Shown here piece after piece: positions 47,256 to 55,501 of a stretch of 62,576 bases of DNA. The notes under the pieces were generated by a model, which was given only the letters and a program-made list of their open reading frames with translations, was not told where the DNA came from and ran no database searches. Source of the DNA: Crocinitomicaceae bacterium (GTDB lineage Bacteria; Bacteroidota; Bacteroidia; Flavobacteriales_D; Crocinitomicaceae); NCBI GenBank assembly GCA_020436025.1, contig JAGQYP010000017.1, forward strand, positions 1 through 62,576, in the 5' to 3' direction. Both the position numbers and the translations under genes were made by a program. Each line of letters begins with the position of its first letter. Position 1 is the first letter of the stretch.

Positions 47256-48527
47256 TTACACATTCCGAATTACACATTCCGAATTCCCCATTCCGAACCG
47301 AGCGATAGCGAGCTCATCGACCGATAGGGAGATAATTCCAAATTCCTCTTTCCCAACCTCACAAACCGTTTTCGTCAAAGCCGCATTGATATCACACCAA
47401 ATATCATCCACATGCTCCAATCCAACCGAAATTCTTACCATTCCTTCCCCAATTCCCACTGAAGCTCTTTCTTCCGGACTCAATTTCGAGTGCGTTGTAG
47501 AGGCTGGGTGAGTGGCTATTGATCTGGTGTCTCCGAGATTGGCTGTTAAACTCAATAATTTCAATCCATCTAGAAATTCTTTTCCTGCTTCCAATCCGCC
47601 TTTGATATTAAAGGTCACAATTCCGCCTCCAAATCTCATTTGTTTTTTTGCAATTTCATAGCCTGGGTGACTCTCCAAAAAAGGATATTTTACATTTTCC
47701 ACATTGGGGTGAGCTTCTAGTCTTTTTGCTATTTCCAAAGCATTAGATGAATGTTTTTCCACGCGCAATGGTAAAGTCTCAATGGATTTAGACAAGACCC
47801 ACGCATTAAACGGACTAATGCATGGGCCTGTATGTCTGGCAAACCCTTGAATCTCATCGATGAGGTCTTGATTCCCGACAATGACTCCTCCTAGAGTCCG
47901 ACCCTGACCATCGATGTATTTGGTGGCTGAATGAATGGACAATTGCGCACCAAATTTCAAGGGTTGCTGAATGATGGGTGTAGCAAAACAGTTATCTACC
48001 ACAAAAATTAAGTTGTGTTTTTTTGCCAAAGCACCAGCTAATTCTAAATCCACTATATCTACTCCTGGGTTCGAAGGAGTTTCCAGGTACAATATTTTAG
48101 TGTTTTCTTGAATGTGATCTTCCCAAGAATCAAAATCATCAATAGGAACATAAGTATGATGGATTCCCCATTTTGGAAGAATTTCATTGAACAATCTATG
48201 TGTAGATCCAAAAACAGATTTACACGATAAAACATGGTCGCCACTCGACAATAAAGCTCCAAAAGTGGTGAAAATAGCTGCCATTCCACTTGCAGTTGCC
48301 CATCCGGCTTCTGCACCTTCCAGCATGGCTATTTTTGTTATGAATTCCGACACATTTGGGTTGGAATATCTGGAATACACATCTCCTTCAATCTCCTCTG
48401 AAAACTGAGCTCTCATATCTTCCGAATCGTGGAAGGTGTAAGAAGAAGTAAGATAGAGCGGTACTGAATGTTCTTGGTACTGACTGCGCTCTGTTTGTAG
48501 TCTTATGGCTAATGTTTCTGGGTTCAT
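47256..48527 (-). CDS. metZ: Homocysteine-forming sulfhydrylase, Cys/Met metabolism PLP enzyme
   Basis: 423 residues from the ATG of MNPETLAIRLQTERSQ; the frame extends to 48572. PLP-fold marks: YSRYSNPNVSEFITKIAMLE near 54 (phosphate Tyr/Arg), VVDNCFATPIIQQPL near 175 (Asp) and SIHSATKYIDGQGRTLGG with the PLP Lys near 198. It most likely makes homocysteine from the acyl-homoserine of MetX plus sulfide. The last 14 or so residues (ARFGMGNSECVIRNV) are encoded by the CATTCCGAATT repeat, so the native stop was probably lost or displaced. Last gene of the SAM-riboswitch operon. Confidence 0.85.
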   Translation of the reverse strand: MNPETLAIRLQTERSQYQEHSVPLYLTSSYTFHDSEDMRAQFSEEIEGDVYSRYSNPNVSEFITKIAMLEGAEAGWATASGMAAIFTTFGALLSSGDHVLSCKSVFGSTHRLFNEILPKWGIHHTYVPIDDFDSWEDHIQENTKILYLETPSNPGVDIVDLELAGALAKKHNLIFVVDNCFATPIIQQPLKFGAQLSIHSATKYIDGQGRTLGGVIVGNQDLIDEIQGFARHTGPCISPFNAWVLSKSIETLPLRVEKHSSNALEIAKRLEAHPNVENVKYPFLESHPGYEIAKKQMRFGGGIVTFNIKGGLEAGKEFLDGLKLLSLTANLGDTRSIATHPASTTHSKLSPEERASVGIGEGMVRISVGLEHVDDIWCDINAALTKTVCEVGKEEFGIISLSVDELAIARFGMGNSECVIRNV

Positions 48528-48528
48528 T

Positions 48529-48939
48529 CTAATTGATTTTAAATGAAGTGGTGATCTCGCAAGTAGCTTCAAGTATGCGTGTTACCGAACAATATTTTTC
48601 CATTGTTAGGTCGATCGCTCTTTGAACTTTATGCGGTTCCAATTCACCTTTAAAGAGAAAAGCCACTTCGATCTTGGTAAAGATTTTGGGTATTTCATCT
48701 CTTCTTTCGGCGTTTAAAACTATCTCGAGATCATCAATTCTTTGTTTTTGTTTTTCTAAGATCAGTACGACGTCGATGGCGGCGCATCCTCCAAGCCCGG
48801 AAACCAATAATTCCATGGGTCGGAACCCGTTATTATGTCCTCCAATATCTGGCGCACCATCAATTTTAATCGTTTGACCATTTTCATTAAATGCTTCAAA
48901 ATTAAAGGGCGGCTTCAAGCGCTTCAACTCTACTTTCAT
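48529..48939 (-). CDS. OsmC-family peroxiredoxin-like protein
   Basis: 136 residues from the ATG of MKVELKRLKPPF; longer starts exist at 48963 and 49011, which overlap hom further. OsmC fold with GGHNNGFRPMELLVSGLGGCAAIDV (first Cys, near 52) and the second Cys in MEKYCSVTRILEA near 117, the redox pair of the family. It reduces organic hydroperoxides in the characterised members. Lies inside the methionine operon, overlapping hom at its 5' end and one base from metZ; OsmC genes in this place may protect sulfur metabolism, but that is inference. Confidence 0.8.
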   Translation of the reverse strand: MKVELKRLKPPFNFEAFNENGQTIKIDGAPDIGGHNNGFRPMELLVSGLGGCAAIDVVLILEKQKQRIDDLEIVLNAERRDEIPKIFTKIEVAFLFKGELEPHKVQRAIDLTMEKYCSVTRILEATCEITTSFKIN

Positions 48940-50140
48940 CTTTTGTTTTTTCGAATTTGACATCTTCCGAGAAGAAAGAAATAAACAGATCTTCTCTTTT
49001 ATTAAAATCAACAGATGCTAAGCTACTGAATTTCACCCAACCAATTTTGTAATGGTATTCTAAACCGGAATAGGATTCTTCAATATTCACAAATTCGATT
49101 TCATCCGTGAGTTTATATGGAGAACCTACATAAACTTTCGCGTAGAATTCATTGCTGTACTCCAAATCGCCTCCCGTTTTAAATTTCTTGTACTCGTAGT
49201 TGTAGTCAAATTGCAAAGCGGAAATATCTGAAAGAACTGCTGAAGCTGTAGGGTAGGAACCTGCTCCTTTTCCCAAGAAAAATTGTTTGTCCGAAAACAA
49301 AGCTTGAATGGCAACACAATTGTATTCATTCTCCACATTGTAAGCAAAGTGATCTTCAGGAACAAAATGAGGAGCCACAAAACAAATTACTTTGTCTCCA
49401 ATTTTTTCTGCTCTTGAAATCAGCTTGATTTTTAGTCCTTTTTCTCTTCCGAAATTCACATCTTCTTCTTTGATATTTCTGATTCCGATATTTAAGATTT
49501 CTCCCACTTCCACTATTTTCCCAAAAGTGTGAGCAATCAAAATGTCTAATTTGAATTTAGAATCAAATCCATCTACATCCATCGTTGGATCAGTTTCAGC
49601 AAAACCTAAATCCTGAGCTTCTTTCAAAACCTCCTCATAGGATTTTCCAAAAGCATGAGTTTGCGTTAAAATGTAGTTGGTTGTCCCATTGCAAATTCCT
49701 TCAATCTTGCTTAAAGAATCGTTATTGTAATATTCTTCCAGATTTCGAATTACAGGAATAGAGGCGCATGTAGAAGCTTCATACAAAAAGGATACTTGAT
49801 GCTTTCGACTCAGCTGAATCAATTCTTCCAAATGCAAGGCAATCAGTTTTTTATTGGCAGATACCACATTTTTTCCTTTGCGAAAAGCAGTTGTTACGAT
49901 CTCATATGCTGCGTCTGCATCGTCGATCAATTCAACTATTGTGTTGATTTCAGAGTTGTTCAATAAATCGTCTTTCTCAAAAGTAAAATGGGAAGCGTCT
50001 ATACTTCTTTCCTTATCTTTTGATTTCACGCAGATCTTTACTATTTCTGCATTCAGTAATTTAGACTGATTTAATACTTCGTAGAGTCCTCCCCCTACAC
50101 ATCCGAATCCGAATAACCCGATTTTGATTTTTGTTTCCAT
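48902..50140 (-). CDS. hom: Homoserine dehydrogenase
   Basis: 412 residues. NAD(P)-binding GLFGFGCVGGGLYEVL at about 8-23, VVSANKKLIALH near 92, the catalytic-domain GICNGTTNYILTQ near 147 and ETDPTMDVDGFDSKFKLDIL near 180. The enzyme makes homoserine from aspartate semialdehyde. No ACT domain is evident in the C-terminal 100 residues, which instead look like a Bacteroidetes-specific extension. 2 bases after metX. Confidence 0.93.
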   Translation of the reverse strand: METKIKIGLFGFGCVGGGLYEVLNQSKLLNAEIVKICVKSKDKERSIDASHFTFEKDDLLNNSEINTIVELIDDADAAYEIVTTAFRKGKNVVSANKKLIALHLEELIQLSRKHQVSFLYEASTCASIPVIRNLEEYYNNDSLSKIEGICNGTTNYILTQTHAFGKSYEEVLKEAQDLGFAETDPTMDVDGFDSKFKLDILIAHTFGKIVEVGEILNIGIRNIKEEDVNFGREKGLKIKLISRAEKIGDKVICFVAPHFVPEDHFAYNVENEYNCVAIQALFSDKQFFLGKGAGSYPTASAVLSDISALQFDYNYEYKKFKTGGDLEYSNEFYAKVYVGSPYKLTDEIEFVNIEESYSGLEYHYKIGWVKFSSLASVDFNKREDLFISFFSEDVKFEKTKDESRVEALEAAL

Positions 50141-50142
50141 AA

Positions 50143-51201
50143 TTAAGCGACTATTAAATGTTTTTGTTTAAATATTGTTGGCTTGTATTTTGCCGTTTTT
50201 TCGTTTAAAAAATCTTTGAGAATTTCTTCCAGTTGTTTCCCTTCAACTAAGAATCCATCGTGTCCAAATTCACTTTCTATCTCCACGTAAATAGAGTCTT
50301 CAATTTCTTCATTCAAGAACTTTTGCTCTGAAACAGGAAACAACAAATCTGTCGTAATGCCAATGCATAGTGTTCGAGCTTGAATGCGCTTTAATGCATC
50401 CGGGTGATTCCGAAAAACATTGTGTGAATCCATAGCTTTGGAAAGCGTCCAGTAGGAAAAAGCATTGAATCTTTTTACAAACTTTTCCCCTTGATATCGT
50501 TGGTACGAAGAAGCCTTGAACGCATCTGCTTTTTCATTGCTGTCTTCTGACTGAGTAACCAAATATCCTGAAGCCGATCTGTACGAGAGCATCGCAATAG
50601 CACGAGCCGCTTTCAATCCTTCTAAACCAGCATAATCATATGAATACTTAAAAGATTGATCTGCCTGAATGGCCATTCTTTGGGTTTCATTAAAGGCAAT
50701 TCCATAAGGTGAATGCTGAGCATTCGTGGCGATTAATGCCAGTTGTTCAGCAATTTCCGGTTTTTCAACTGCCCATTGAATCGCTTGCTGTCCGCCAAGA
50801 GAAGCACCAATCAGCAAATGAATTTGTTCAATTCCCAGGTACTTTCTCAATACCTCATGAGCACGAACCATGTCGAGCGTAGTGATTGCTGGAAAAGAGT
50901 GATAAAATTTATTTCCATTGGACTTTTTACTCAAGGGACCGGTAGAGCCATAATGCGATCCCAAGACATTGGCGCAAACAATGAAATAGTCTGAAGGATT
51001 GAACAATTTGTCTGCTCCAAAAAGATCACTCCACCAGTCAAAAACATCGGCACTTCCTGTTAGTGCGTGGCAAACCCAAATCACCTTTTTAGTTGATTTA
51101 TCAAGATTTCCCCAGGTTTGGTAGGCTATTTTTATTCCTTCAAGACTTTCCCCTGATTCGAGCGGAAAAGCCTCGTTATGATACAAGTACTTTAAACTCA
51201 T
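50143..51201 (-). CDS. metX: Homoserine O-acetyltransferase
   Basis: 352 residues, alpha/beta hydrolase fold. Motifs: VIWVCHALTGSADVFDWW near 40, the family ANVLGSHYGSTGP near 78, nucleophile Ser in LLIGASLGGQQAIQWA near 134, RNHPDALKRIQARTLCIGI and the late SEFGHDGFLVE with catalytic His. It activates homoserine for sulfhydrylation by MetZ; whether acetyl or succinyl is the donor cannot be fixed by eye. First gene of metX-hom-osmC-metZ behind a SAM riboswitch. Confidence 0.93.
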   Translation of the reverse strand: MSLKYLYHNEAFPLESGESLEGIKIAYQTWGNLDKSTKKVIWVCHALTGSADVFDWWSDLFGADKLFNPSDYFIVCANVLGSHYGSTGPLSKKSNGNKFYHSFPAITTLDMVRAHEVLRKYLGIEQIHLLIGASLGGQQAIQWAVEKPEIAEQLALIATNAQHSPYGIAFNETQRMAIQADQSFKYSYDYAGLEGLKAARAIAMLSYRSASGYLVTQSEDSNEKADAFKASSYQRYQGEKFVKRFNAFSYWTLSKAMDSHNVFRNHPDALKRIQARTLCIGITTDLLFPVSEQKFLNEEIEDSIYVEIESEFGHDGFLVEGKQLEEILKDFLNEKTAKYKPTIFKQKHLIVA

Positions 51202-51399
51202 TTTTGAAAATTAAATGTGAAAATTCAGCAGTTCTCGACATCGAAAACTGTAGCTAGAATGTGCGATAAGAGAATCTGATTCTTATCTACACGCCAAACA
51301 CATGTAATGCATGAAGGACTTTAGAATAGACAAGAAAGTCTTCCTCAAGCGGGACCAAAAATTGGTAAGCGATAAATTCTGCATAATCTTGTAATTTAA

Positions 51400-51526
51400 A
51401 TTTATATTCATCCGAAACTCTTCCGGATTCAGGATTTAGCACCTTCCTCGATCAGTTTGTATTGCCCTTGATCTTGGGGTTGCTAGAGGGTCATAGAGCC
51501 TGTCTCTCACCTCGATCTTTATAAAT
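51400..51526 (-). ncRNA. SAM-I riboswitch of the methionine operon
   Basis: Read on the minus strand: P1 ATTTATA / TATAAAT closes the element at 51526 and 51400. Inside are GATCGAGGTGAGAGACAGG, then CTATGACCCTCTAGCAACC, a P3 stem GATCA / TGATC, the highly conserved AAGGTGCTAAATCC, and P4 ATCCG / CGGAT. These are the SAM-I core blocks in the correct order and length (127 bases). Expression platform is unclear: the 200 bases to metX contain hairpins (GACTTT/AAAGTC, GATAAGA/TCTTATC) but no clear terminator. Confidence 0.85.
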
Positions 51527-51554
51527 CAATTACTTGTGACGGCAATTGATGCTG

Positions 51555-51562
51555 CAAAGTTA
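51555..51562 (-). promoter_or_regulatory. TAnnTTTG promoter box for the riboswitch transcript
   Basis: TAACTTTG on the minus strand, 29 bases before the P1 stem of the riboswitch; predicted start near 51550. Confidence 0.55.
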
Positions 51563-51667
51563 ATGTATAAAAAAAGGATTCTGCAATAGTTTTTTTGATT
51601 TTTTTTAAATTTTAAGATAGGAAATAGGTTGTAATTCCTTATTTATCAAGGAGTTGATAAATAAAAA

Positions 51668-51692
51668 AAAGGGACTCGAATTGAGTCCCTTT
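51668..51692 (-). terminator. Rho-independent terminator of tRNA-Phe
   Basis: Perfect 10-bp stem AAAGGGACTC / GAGTCCCTTT, loop of 5, followed on the minus strand by eight T. It is 5 bases after the tRNA 3' end. Confidence 0.9.
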
Positions 51693-51697
51693 AGAAG

Positions 51698-51770
51698 TGG
51701 TGATGGACGGAATCGAACCGCCGACACAAGGATTTTCAGTCCTTTGCTCTACCGACTGAGCTACATCACC
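51698..51770 (-). tRNA. tRNA-Phe (GAA)
   Basis: 73 bases. Acceptor stem GGTGATG / CATCACC, discriminator A, D-arm TAGCTCAGTCGGTAGAGC, anticodon loop CTGAAAA with anticodon GAA, T-arm GGCGGTTCGATTCCGTC. CCA is not encoded. Confidence 0.97.
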
Positions 51771-52014
51771 AACTTGTCAATCTTTCAAAAACGGAAGGGA
51801 TAGTCGGTAGTATCCTTCATGTGTTTTTGAATTCGTGGGTGCAAAGATAGAAATAAAATTATTTGACAAAAGATATTTTAAATAAAATTTCTGTTCAGAA
51901 TCTGTACCTGCTCAATTTCAATGATTTAGTGAAGTGATTTATTGAATTCGTGTGGACCTGTATAAGATTCCAAGCATTCGTCAATTTAAGGGTTTCAACC
52001 CGAGTGATATAAAT

Positions 52015-52022
52015 TAGATTTG
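52015..52022 (+). promoter_or_regulatory. TAnnTTTG promoter box of candidate small RNA
   Basis: TAGATTTG, perfect match, with a TTTC at 51993-51996 near the -33 position. Predicted start near 52027. No gene begins within 120 bases, which suggests a non-coding transcript. Confidence 0.45.
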
Positions 52023-52026
52023 TAGG

Positions 52027-52128
52027 GAATACTTAACCTATTCTTCATAGCACTTAAACGGTAAATGAAAAAGTAATCACATTAGGTTAATATTTAAGAA
52101 AAGAGGCTGATATTTTGGCCTCTTTTTT
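52027..52128 (+). ncRNA. Candidate structured small RNA with intrinsic terminator
   Basis: About 102 bases between a promoter box and a strong terminator. An 8-bp outer stem TTAACCTA (52033-52040) / TAGGTTAA (52083-52090) encloses a smaller stem TTCAT (52044-52048) / ATGAA (52065-52069), leaving an asymmetric internal loop. The terminator is AAAAGAGGC / GCCTCTTTT (52099-52126) ending in T6. No open frame of note. It could be a 6S-like or Flavo-type RNA, or an attenuated leader of the AraC gene that begins 29 bases later. The rest of the 51771-52156 gap holds nothing else I can identify. Confidence 0.5.
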
Positions 52129-52144
52129 CTTTGTCAAATCTCAC

Positions 52145-52152
52145 TATCTTTG
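52145..52152 (+). promoter_or_regulatory. TAnnTTTG box fixing a leaderless AraC-type start
   Basis: TATCTTTG ends 4 bases before a GTG at 52157, the same spacing as at guaA. It lies downstream of the small-RNA terminator, so the regulator has its own promoter. Confidence 0.45.
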
Positions 52153-52156
52153 GCAG

Positions 52157-53251
52157 GTGGAAAATGTAATATTGATCATCGGATTTGGAGCGATTCTCCA
52201 AGGTTTATTCCTTTCGGGCTTATATATATTTTCTGAAAAGCATAAGTCCACTTCAAACAAAATTCTTGGTTTGTTTCTGTTCGCATTAATCTGGGAAGGG
52301 ATCAATAGTTTTTTGCCAGTAGATCAAGTTGGAAACTATTCTTTAGGCTACTATTTTGGTTTGCCTGAATCCAAGCTTTTTATGCCCACCTTGTTTTTCC
52401 ATTATGTTTTGCTGAAAGTTGGGAATTATGACAAGTACAAGATTTGGGTGAAACTTGGTTATGCTTTAGGGATAATTGTGGCATTCCTGACAGTCATTAA
52501 CATGGTTTCTTATCTATCAATTGGGAAAGATTTAAAGGTACTTTTGGGAGTGGATAAAATGGAATTTCTTTTCATGACACAGCAAGTGATTGCTTATGGA
52601 TTATCCGTTGTTTTTTTGGTGTTCTCTTTTTTAGAAGTGAAGAAAGTACAAATTGCAGCAGGCGAATTTTATTCCGATCCCGATAAACTCAAAATCGATT
52701 GGCTTAAAAGGTTTGTCATCTTGTTTGTTCCCATGGTCGCCTTATGGGGATTGGAATTAGTAAGAATCTTTTTAGAACTTCCTGAATGGATTACCCATTT
52801 CGTCACGATCAATTGGCTATTGATTTTTATATTGCTCTACTACATTAGTTTCAAGGCGTTTACCCATGAAGATTTATTTCGTGATTTCAATAGAATGGAT
52901 GAGGAATTGGATTCTGTTTCAGATGCTATAGATGAATCCCAAATTATCGAAATGGAATATCAAATGCAGACCCATCAATATTTTAAAAATGAAGATCTCA
53001 ACCTATACGATTTTTCAAAAGCGGTAAACGTATCTCCACGTAAAATCTCCGAATCCATTAAAAAACACAGAAACACGAATTTCTCCACTTGGGTCAATAC
53101 TTTTAGAGTCAATTTAGCTATCGAAATGATCCAAAAAGATTCCCTACTCAGTATTGAAGGAATTGGTCAAGAAGTAGGATTCAAATCCAGATCCGCCCTC
53201 TACGGAGCCTTCAAAAAAATCAAAGACAAATCCCCGGGAGACTTTAAGTAA
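52157..53251 (+). CDS. Membrane-anchored AraC-family regulator
   Basis: 364 residues from the GTG at 52157; the frame begins at a TTG at 52115, which lies within the upstream terminator. Seven hydrophobic segments fill residues 3-240 in the pattern of membrane-bound AraC proteins (start VENVILIIGFGAILQG). A cytoplasmic C-terminal AraC helix-turn-helix spans about 280-364: LYDFSKAVNVSPRKISESIK and IEGIGQEVGFKSRSALYGAFKK. Signal and targets unknown. Confidence 0.78.
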   Translation: MENVILIIGFGAILQGLFLSGLYIFSEKHKSTSNKILGLFLFALIWEGINSFLPVDQVGNYSLGYYFGLPESKLFMPTLFFHYVLLKVGNYDKYKIWVKLGYALGIIVAFLTVINMVSYLSIGKDLKVLLGVDKMEFLFMTQQVIAYGLSVVFLVFSFLEVKKVQIAAGEFYSDPDKLKIDWLKRFVILFVPMVALWGLELVRIFLELPEWITHFVTINWLLIFILLYYISFKAFTHEDLFRDFNRMDEELDSVSDAIDESQIIEMEYQMQTHQYFKNEDLNLYDFSKAVNVSPRKISESIKKHRNTNFSTWVNTFRVNLAIEMIQKDSLLSIEGIGQEVGFKSRSALYGAFKKIKDKSPGDFK

Positions 53252-53385
53252 TTAAGAATTAAGAATTAAGAATTAAGAATGAACAATTAAGAATGAACAA
53301 TTAATAATTTATCGATAACTAGCCAAATTGGTCAACCTTGATCAGGGAAGTACATAATTCATAATTCATAATTCATAATTCTACA
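53252..53385. repeat. Short AT-rich tandem repeats
   Basis: AAGAATT-type units (AATTAAGAATTAAGAATTAA) at about 53252-53310 and CATAATT units at about 53350-53385. They fill the gap after the AraC gene. Confidence 0.8.
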
Positions 53386-53473
53386 CTCGAAAAATTCCAC
53401 ACTCAATTGTCCTGATTTCTGTTTTCAGTACATGAACACCTTGATTTTATTGTGTTTCTCGAAATTGACAATC

Positions 53474-53481
53474 TACATTTG
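53474..53481 (+). promoter_or_regulatory. TAnnTTTG promoter box of the head-GIN gene
   Basis: TACATTTG, perfect match, 46 bases before the ATG at 53528. Confidence 0.45.
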
Positions 53482-53527
53482 TCTCCATAGAAATTTTTGT
53501 AATTATTAATGCTTAAAACGAAAGAAC

Positions 53528-54337
53528 ATGGATTTAAAAAGAAGTTTGAAAGGAAAGAAAAATCTCCTTGTAGTATTATTTATGGTATTGGGTATGGGGT
53601 TGTTTTCATGTAAGAAAATTGACGCTTCCAAAGGGGACAAATTATGGTTTACTCCAACGGTTTCAACTGGATTTACAGGAGTTGAATTTGCTATTGCAGG
53701 GAACTTAACTTACAATGCATCAACCACAACCTCAGTAGAGATCTACACGACTCAAAAAGTATATGACGCTACTGAATTTGTCGTGGAGGACAATACATTA
53801 AAAATCAAAATGAAAAAAGGGTATTCGGTCTCGAACGGGGATTATATTCAAGTAATTGTCAATGCTCCAAATGTGAGAAATTTTATTAATTCTGGCTCAG
53901 GTTCATTTATTGCAAATACAGATCCGCAATCCACATTCACAGATAGTAAAGTGGTGTTAAGTGGCTCGGGGAGCATAACTGTGAATCAGCTTAATACTTA
54001 TACGCATGAGACCACTTTGTCAGGATCCGGAAGTATCTCTATCGCCCAATTGTTTTGTACTGAATCAAATTTAACCCTTTCTGGTTCGGGGAATGTGAGT
54101 TTGACCGGGCAAACTGTGGATTCGGATATCGTTCTTTCGGCTTCTGGAACGGTTAGTAGTTATAATTTTATATCTGATATTTCAGACGTATTAATTAGTG
54201 GAAGTGGAAATGTGCAACTCCATGCAGATAGTTTGTTGAATGTGACTATTTCGGGATCTGGATCGGTTTACTATAAAGGTTATCCATCAGTAAATGTATT
54301 TGGTTCAGGAAGTGGAAGTGTGATCAATGCAAATTAG
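53528..54337 (+). CDS. Head GIN domain (DUF2807) lipoprotein
   Basis: 269 residues. Lipoprotein signal with lipobox LFSC (Cys about 28). The remainder is a right-handed beta-helix-like domain with recurring SGSGS turns (FINSGSGSFIAN, VVLSGSGSITV, TTLSGSGSISI, VLISGSGNVQL, VTISGSGSVYY), the signature of the putative auto-transporter adhesin head GIN/DUF2807 family. Probably outer-membrane associated; function unknown. Confidence 0.85.
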   Translation: MDLKRSLKGKKNLLVVLFMVLGMGLFSCKKIDASKGDKLWFTPTVSTGFTGVEFAIAGNLTYNASTTTSVEIYTTQKVYDATEFVVEDNTLKIKMKKGYSVSNGDYIQVIVNAPNVRNFINSGSGSFIANTDPQSTFTDSKVVLSGSGSITVNQLNTYTHETTLSGSGSISIAQLFCTESNLTLSGSGNVSLTGQTVDSDIVLSASGTVSSYNFISDISDVLISGSGNVQLHADSLLNVTISGSGSVYYKGYPSVNVFGSGSGSVINAN

Positions 54338-54346
54338 AAATACAGA

Positions 54347-54371
54347 AACAGAGCCTCGAAAGAGGCCTGTT
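54347..54371. terminator. Possible shared terminator hairpin between convergent genes
   Basis: AACAG-A-GCCTC / GAGGC-CTGTT with a GAAA tetraloop, between the head-GIN gene and the convergent VOC gene. No strong T run on either side, so the assignment is tentative. Confidence 0.4.
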
Positions 54372-54749
54372 CTATCTTAAAATTAAATTCCATTCAATAC
54401 CAAAACTATCTCTTTCTCGAAACATAGATTCTCCGAATACACTCTTTGTAATCGAAATTTCTTTTCTATCGAATAACTTTTTTGCAATTTCTAGTATTTC
54501 AGCTTCAGATTCACATTGCACCCAAAAACTAGACGTACTCGCCGACTCCTTATCAGAAGCATAAAACTCGCCTCCCTCAAATTTAAAATGACAGAAATAG
54601 ATTTTATTTTCCCAGTCTTTGGGAACTGAAACAGGCTGGTCTTTATACTTGTCTAATGCCTCAATTTCGCCTTTAAAGACATGTACATAGTGATTGATTG
54701 CTTCCAAACAATTTCCGGGGAATTCAATATGTGGGATCAATTTTTTCAT
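54372..54749 (-). CDS. VOC-family (PhnB-like) protein
   Basis: 125 residues with the paired beta-alpha-beta-beta-beta units of the vicinal oxygen chelate superfamily. The start HIEFPGNCLEAINHYVHVF and the later ESEAEILEIAKKLFDR and ERDSFGIEWNLIL match PhnB-like/3-demethylubiquinone-methyltransferase-like members. Not all metal ligands of true glyoxalases are present, so enzymatic activity is uncertain. Confidence 0.75.
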   Translation of the reverse strand: MKKLIPHIEFPGNCLEAINHYVHVFKGEIEALDKYKDQPVSVPKDWENKIYFCHFKFEGGEFYASDKESASTSSFWVQCESEAEILEIAKKLFDRKEISITKSVFGESMFRERDSFGIEWNLILR

Positions 54750-54940
54750 GAGTAATGAGGCGACATTGTTCTCACAAACTTATCTAAATTTTATAGTTTA
54801 CAAACGACAGTTTCTTTACAAATTGAAAACAACGTTTTTATGATGTGCTCATAACATTTCAGACTCAATGAAATGAGCGAAGAAAAAAATCTGTTACTTT
54901 TATTTTTTTTTGAATTGATGAGATAAAGTTTAGACTCGTT

Positions 54941-55501
54941 TTGAAATTTGACAGACCCAATACCGAAATTGATGATCGCGATCAAATTGCGAAAGCAAAG
55001 AAAAATCGTGAGGCTTTCGGTCCGCTCTATGAAAAGTATTTTGAGCGGGTGTTTCTGTTCATTTTTAAGCGTTTAGGTGATGAGGATACTACTGGAGATA
55101 TTTGTCAATTGGTCTTTTTAAAAGCAATGATGAATATTGATAAATACGAAGATAGAGGTGCCCCTTTTGGTGCTTGGTTGTTCCGGATAGCTTCCAATGA
55201 ACTTAATATGTATTTCAGAAAATCCAAGAAAACTCATGTGGTGGAAATTGAGGAGTCGGGATTGGTGCACATGATGAAAGAAATGGAAGTTTCTGAAGAT
55301 AAGAGCGTCGAAATCGAACTTCAGGAAAAATTGATCGTGGTCATGAACGCTTTATCACCAGACCAAGCTGAATTGATTGATCTTCGCTTTTTTCAGTCCA
55401 TGTCATTCAAAGAAATTGCTGATATTTATGATATTTCAGAAGCAAGTGCGAAAATGAAAACTTACAGACTCCTTGAAAAAATTAAAAAGGATTGGTTTTA
55501 A
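54941..55501 (+). CDS. ECF-type RNA polymerase sigma factor
   Basis: 186 residues from a TTG at 54941. Region 2 is at about 25-90 (FGPLYEKYFERVFLFIFKRL, TGDICQLVFLKAM, APFGAWLFRIASNELNMYFR) and region 4 at about 130-183 (LSPDQAELIDLRFFQSMSFK, EIADIYDISEASAKMKTYRL). Directs RNA polymerase to a special promoter set. A small membrane protein gene follows with no gap, in the place where anti-sigma genes usually lie. The product that activates it is not visible here. Confidence 0.87.
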   Translation: MKFDRPNTEIDDRDQIAKAKKNREAFGPLYEKYFERVFLFIFKRLGDEDTTGDICQLVFLKAMMNIDKYEDRGAPFGAWLFRIASNELNMYFRKSKKTHVVEIEESGLVHMMKEMEVSEDKSVEIELQEKLIVVMNALSPDQAELIDLRFFQSMSFKEIADIYDISEASAKMKTYRLLEKIKKDWF

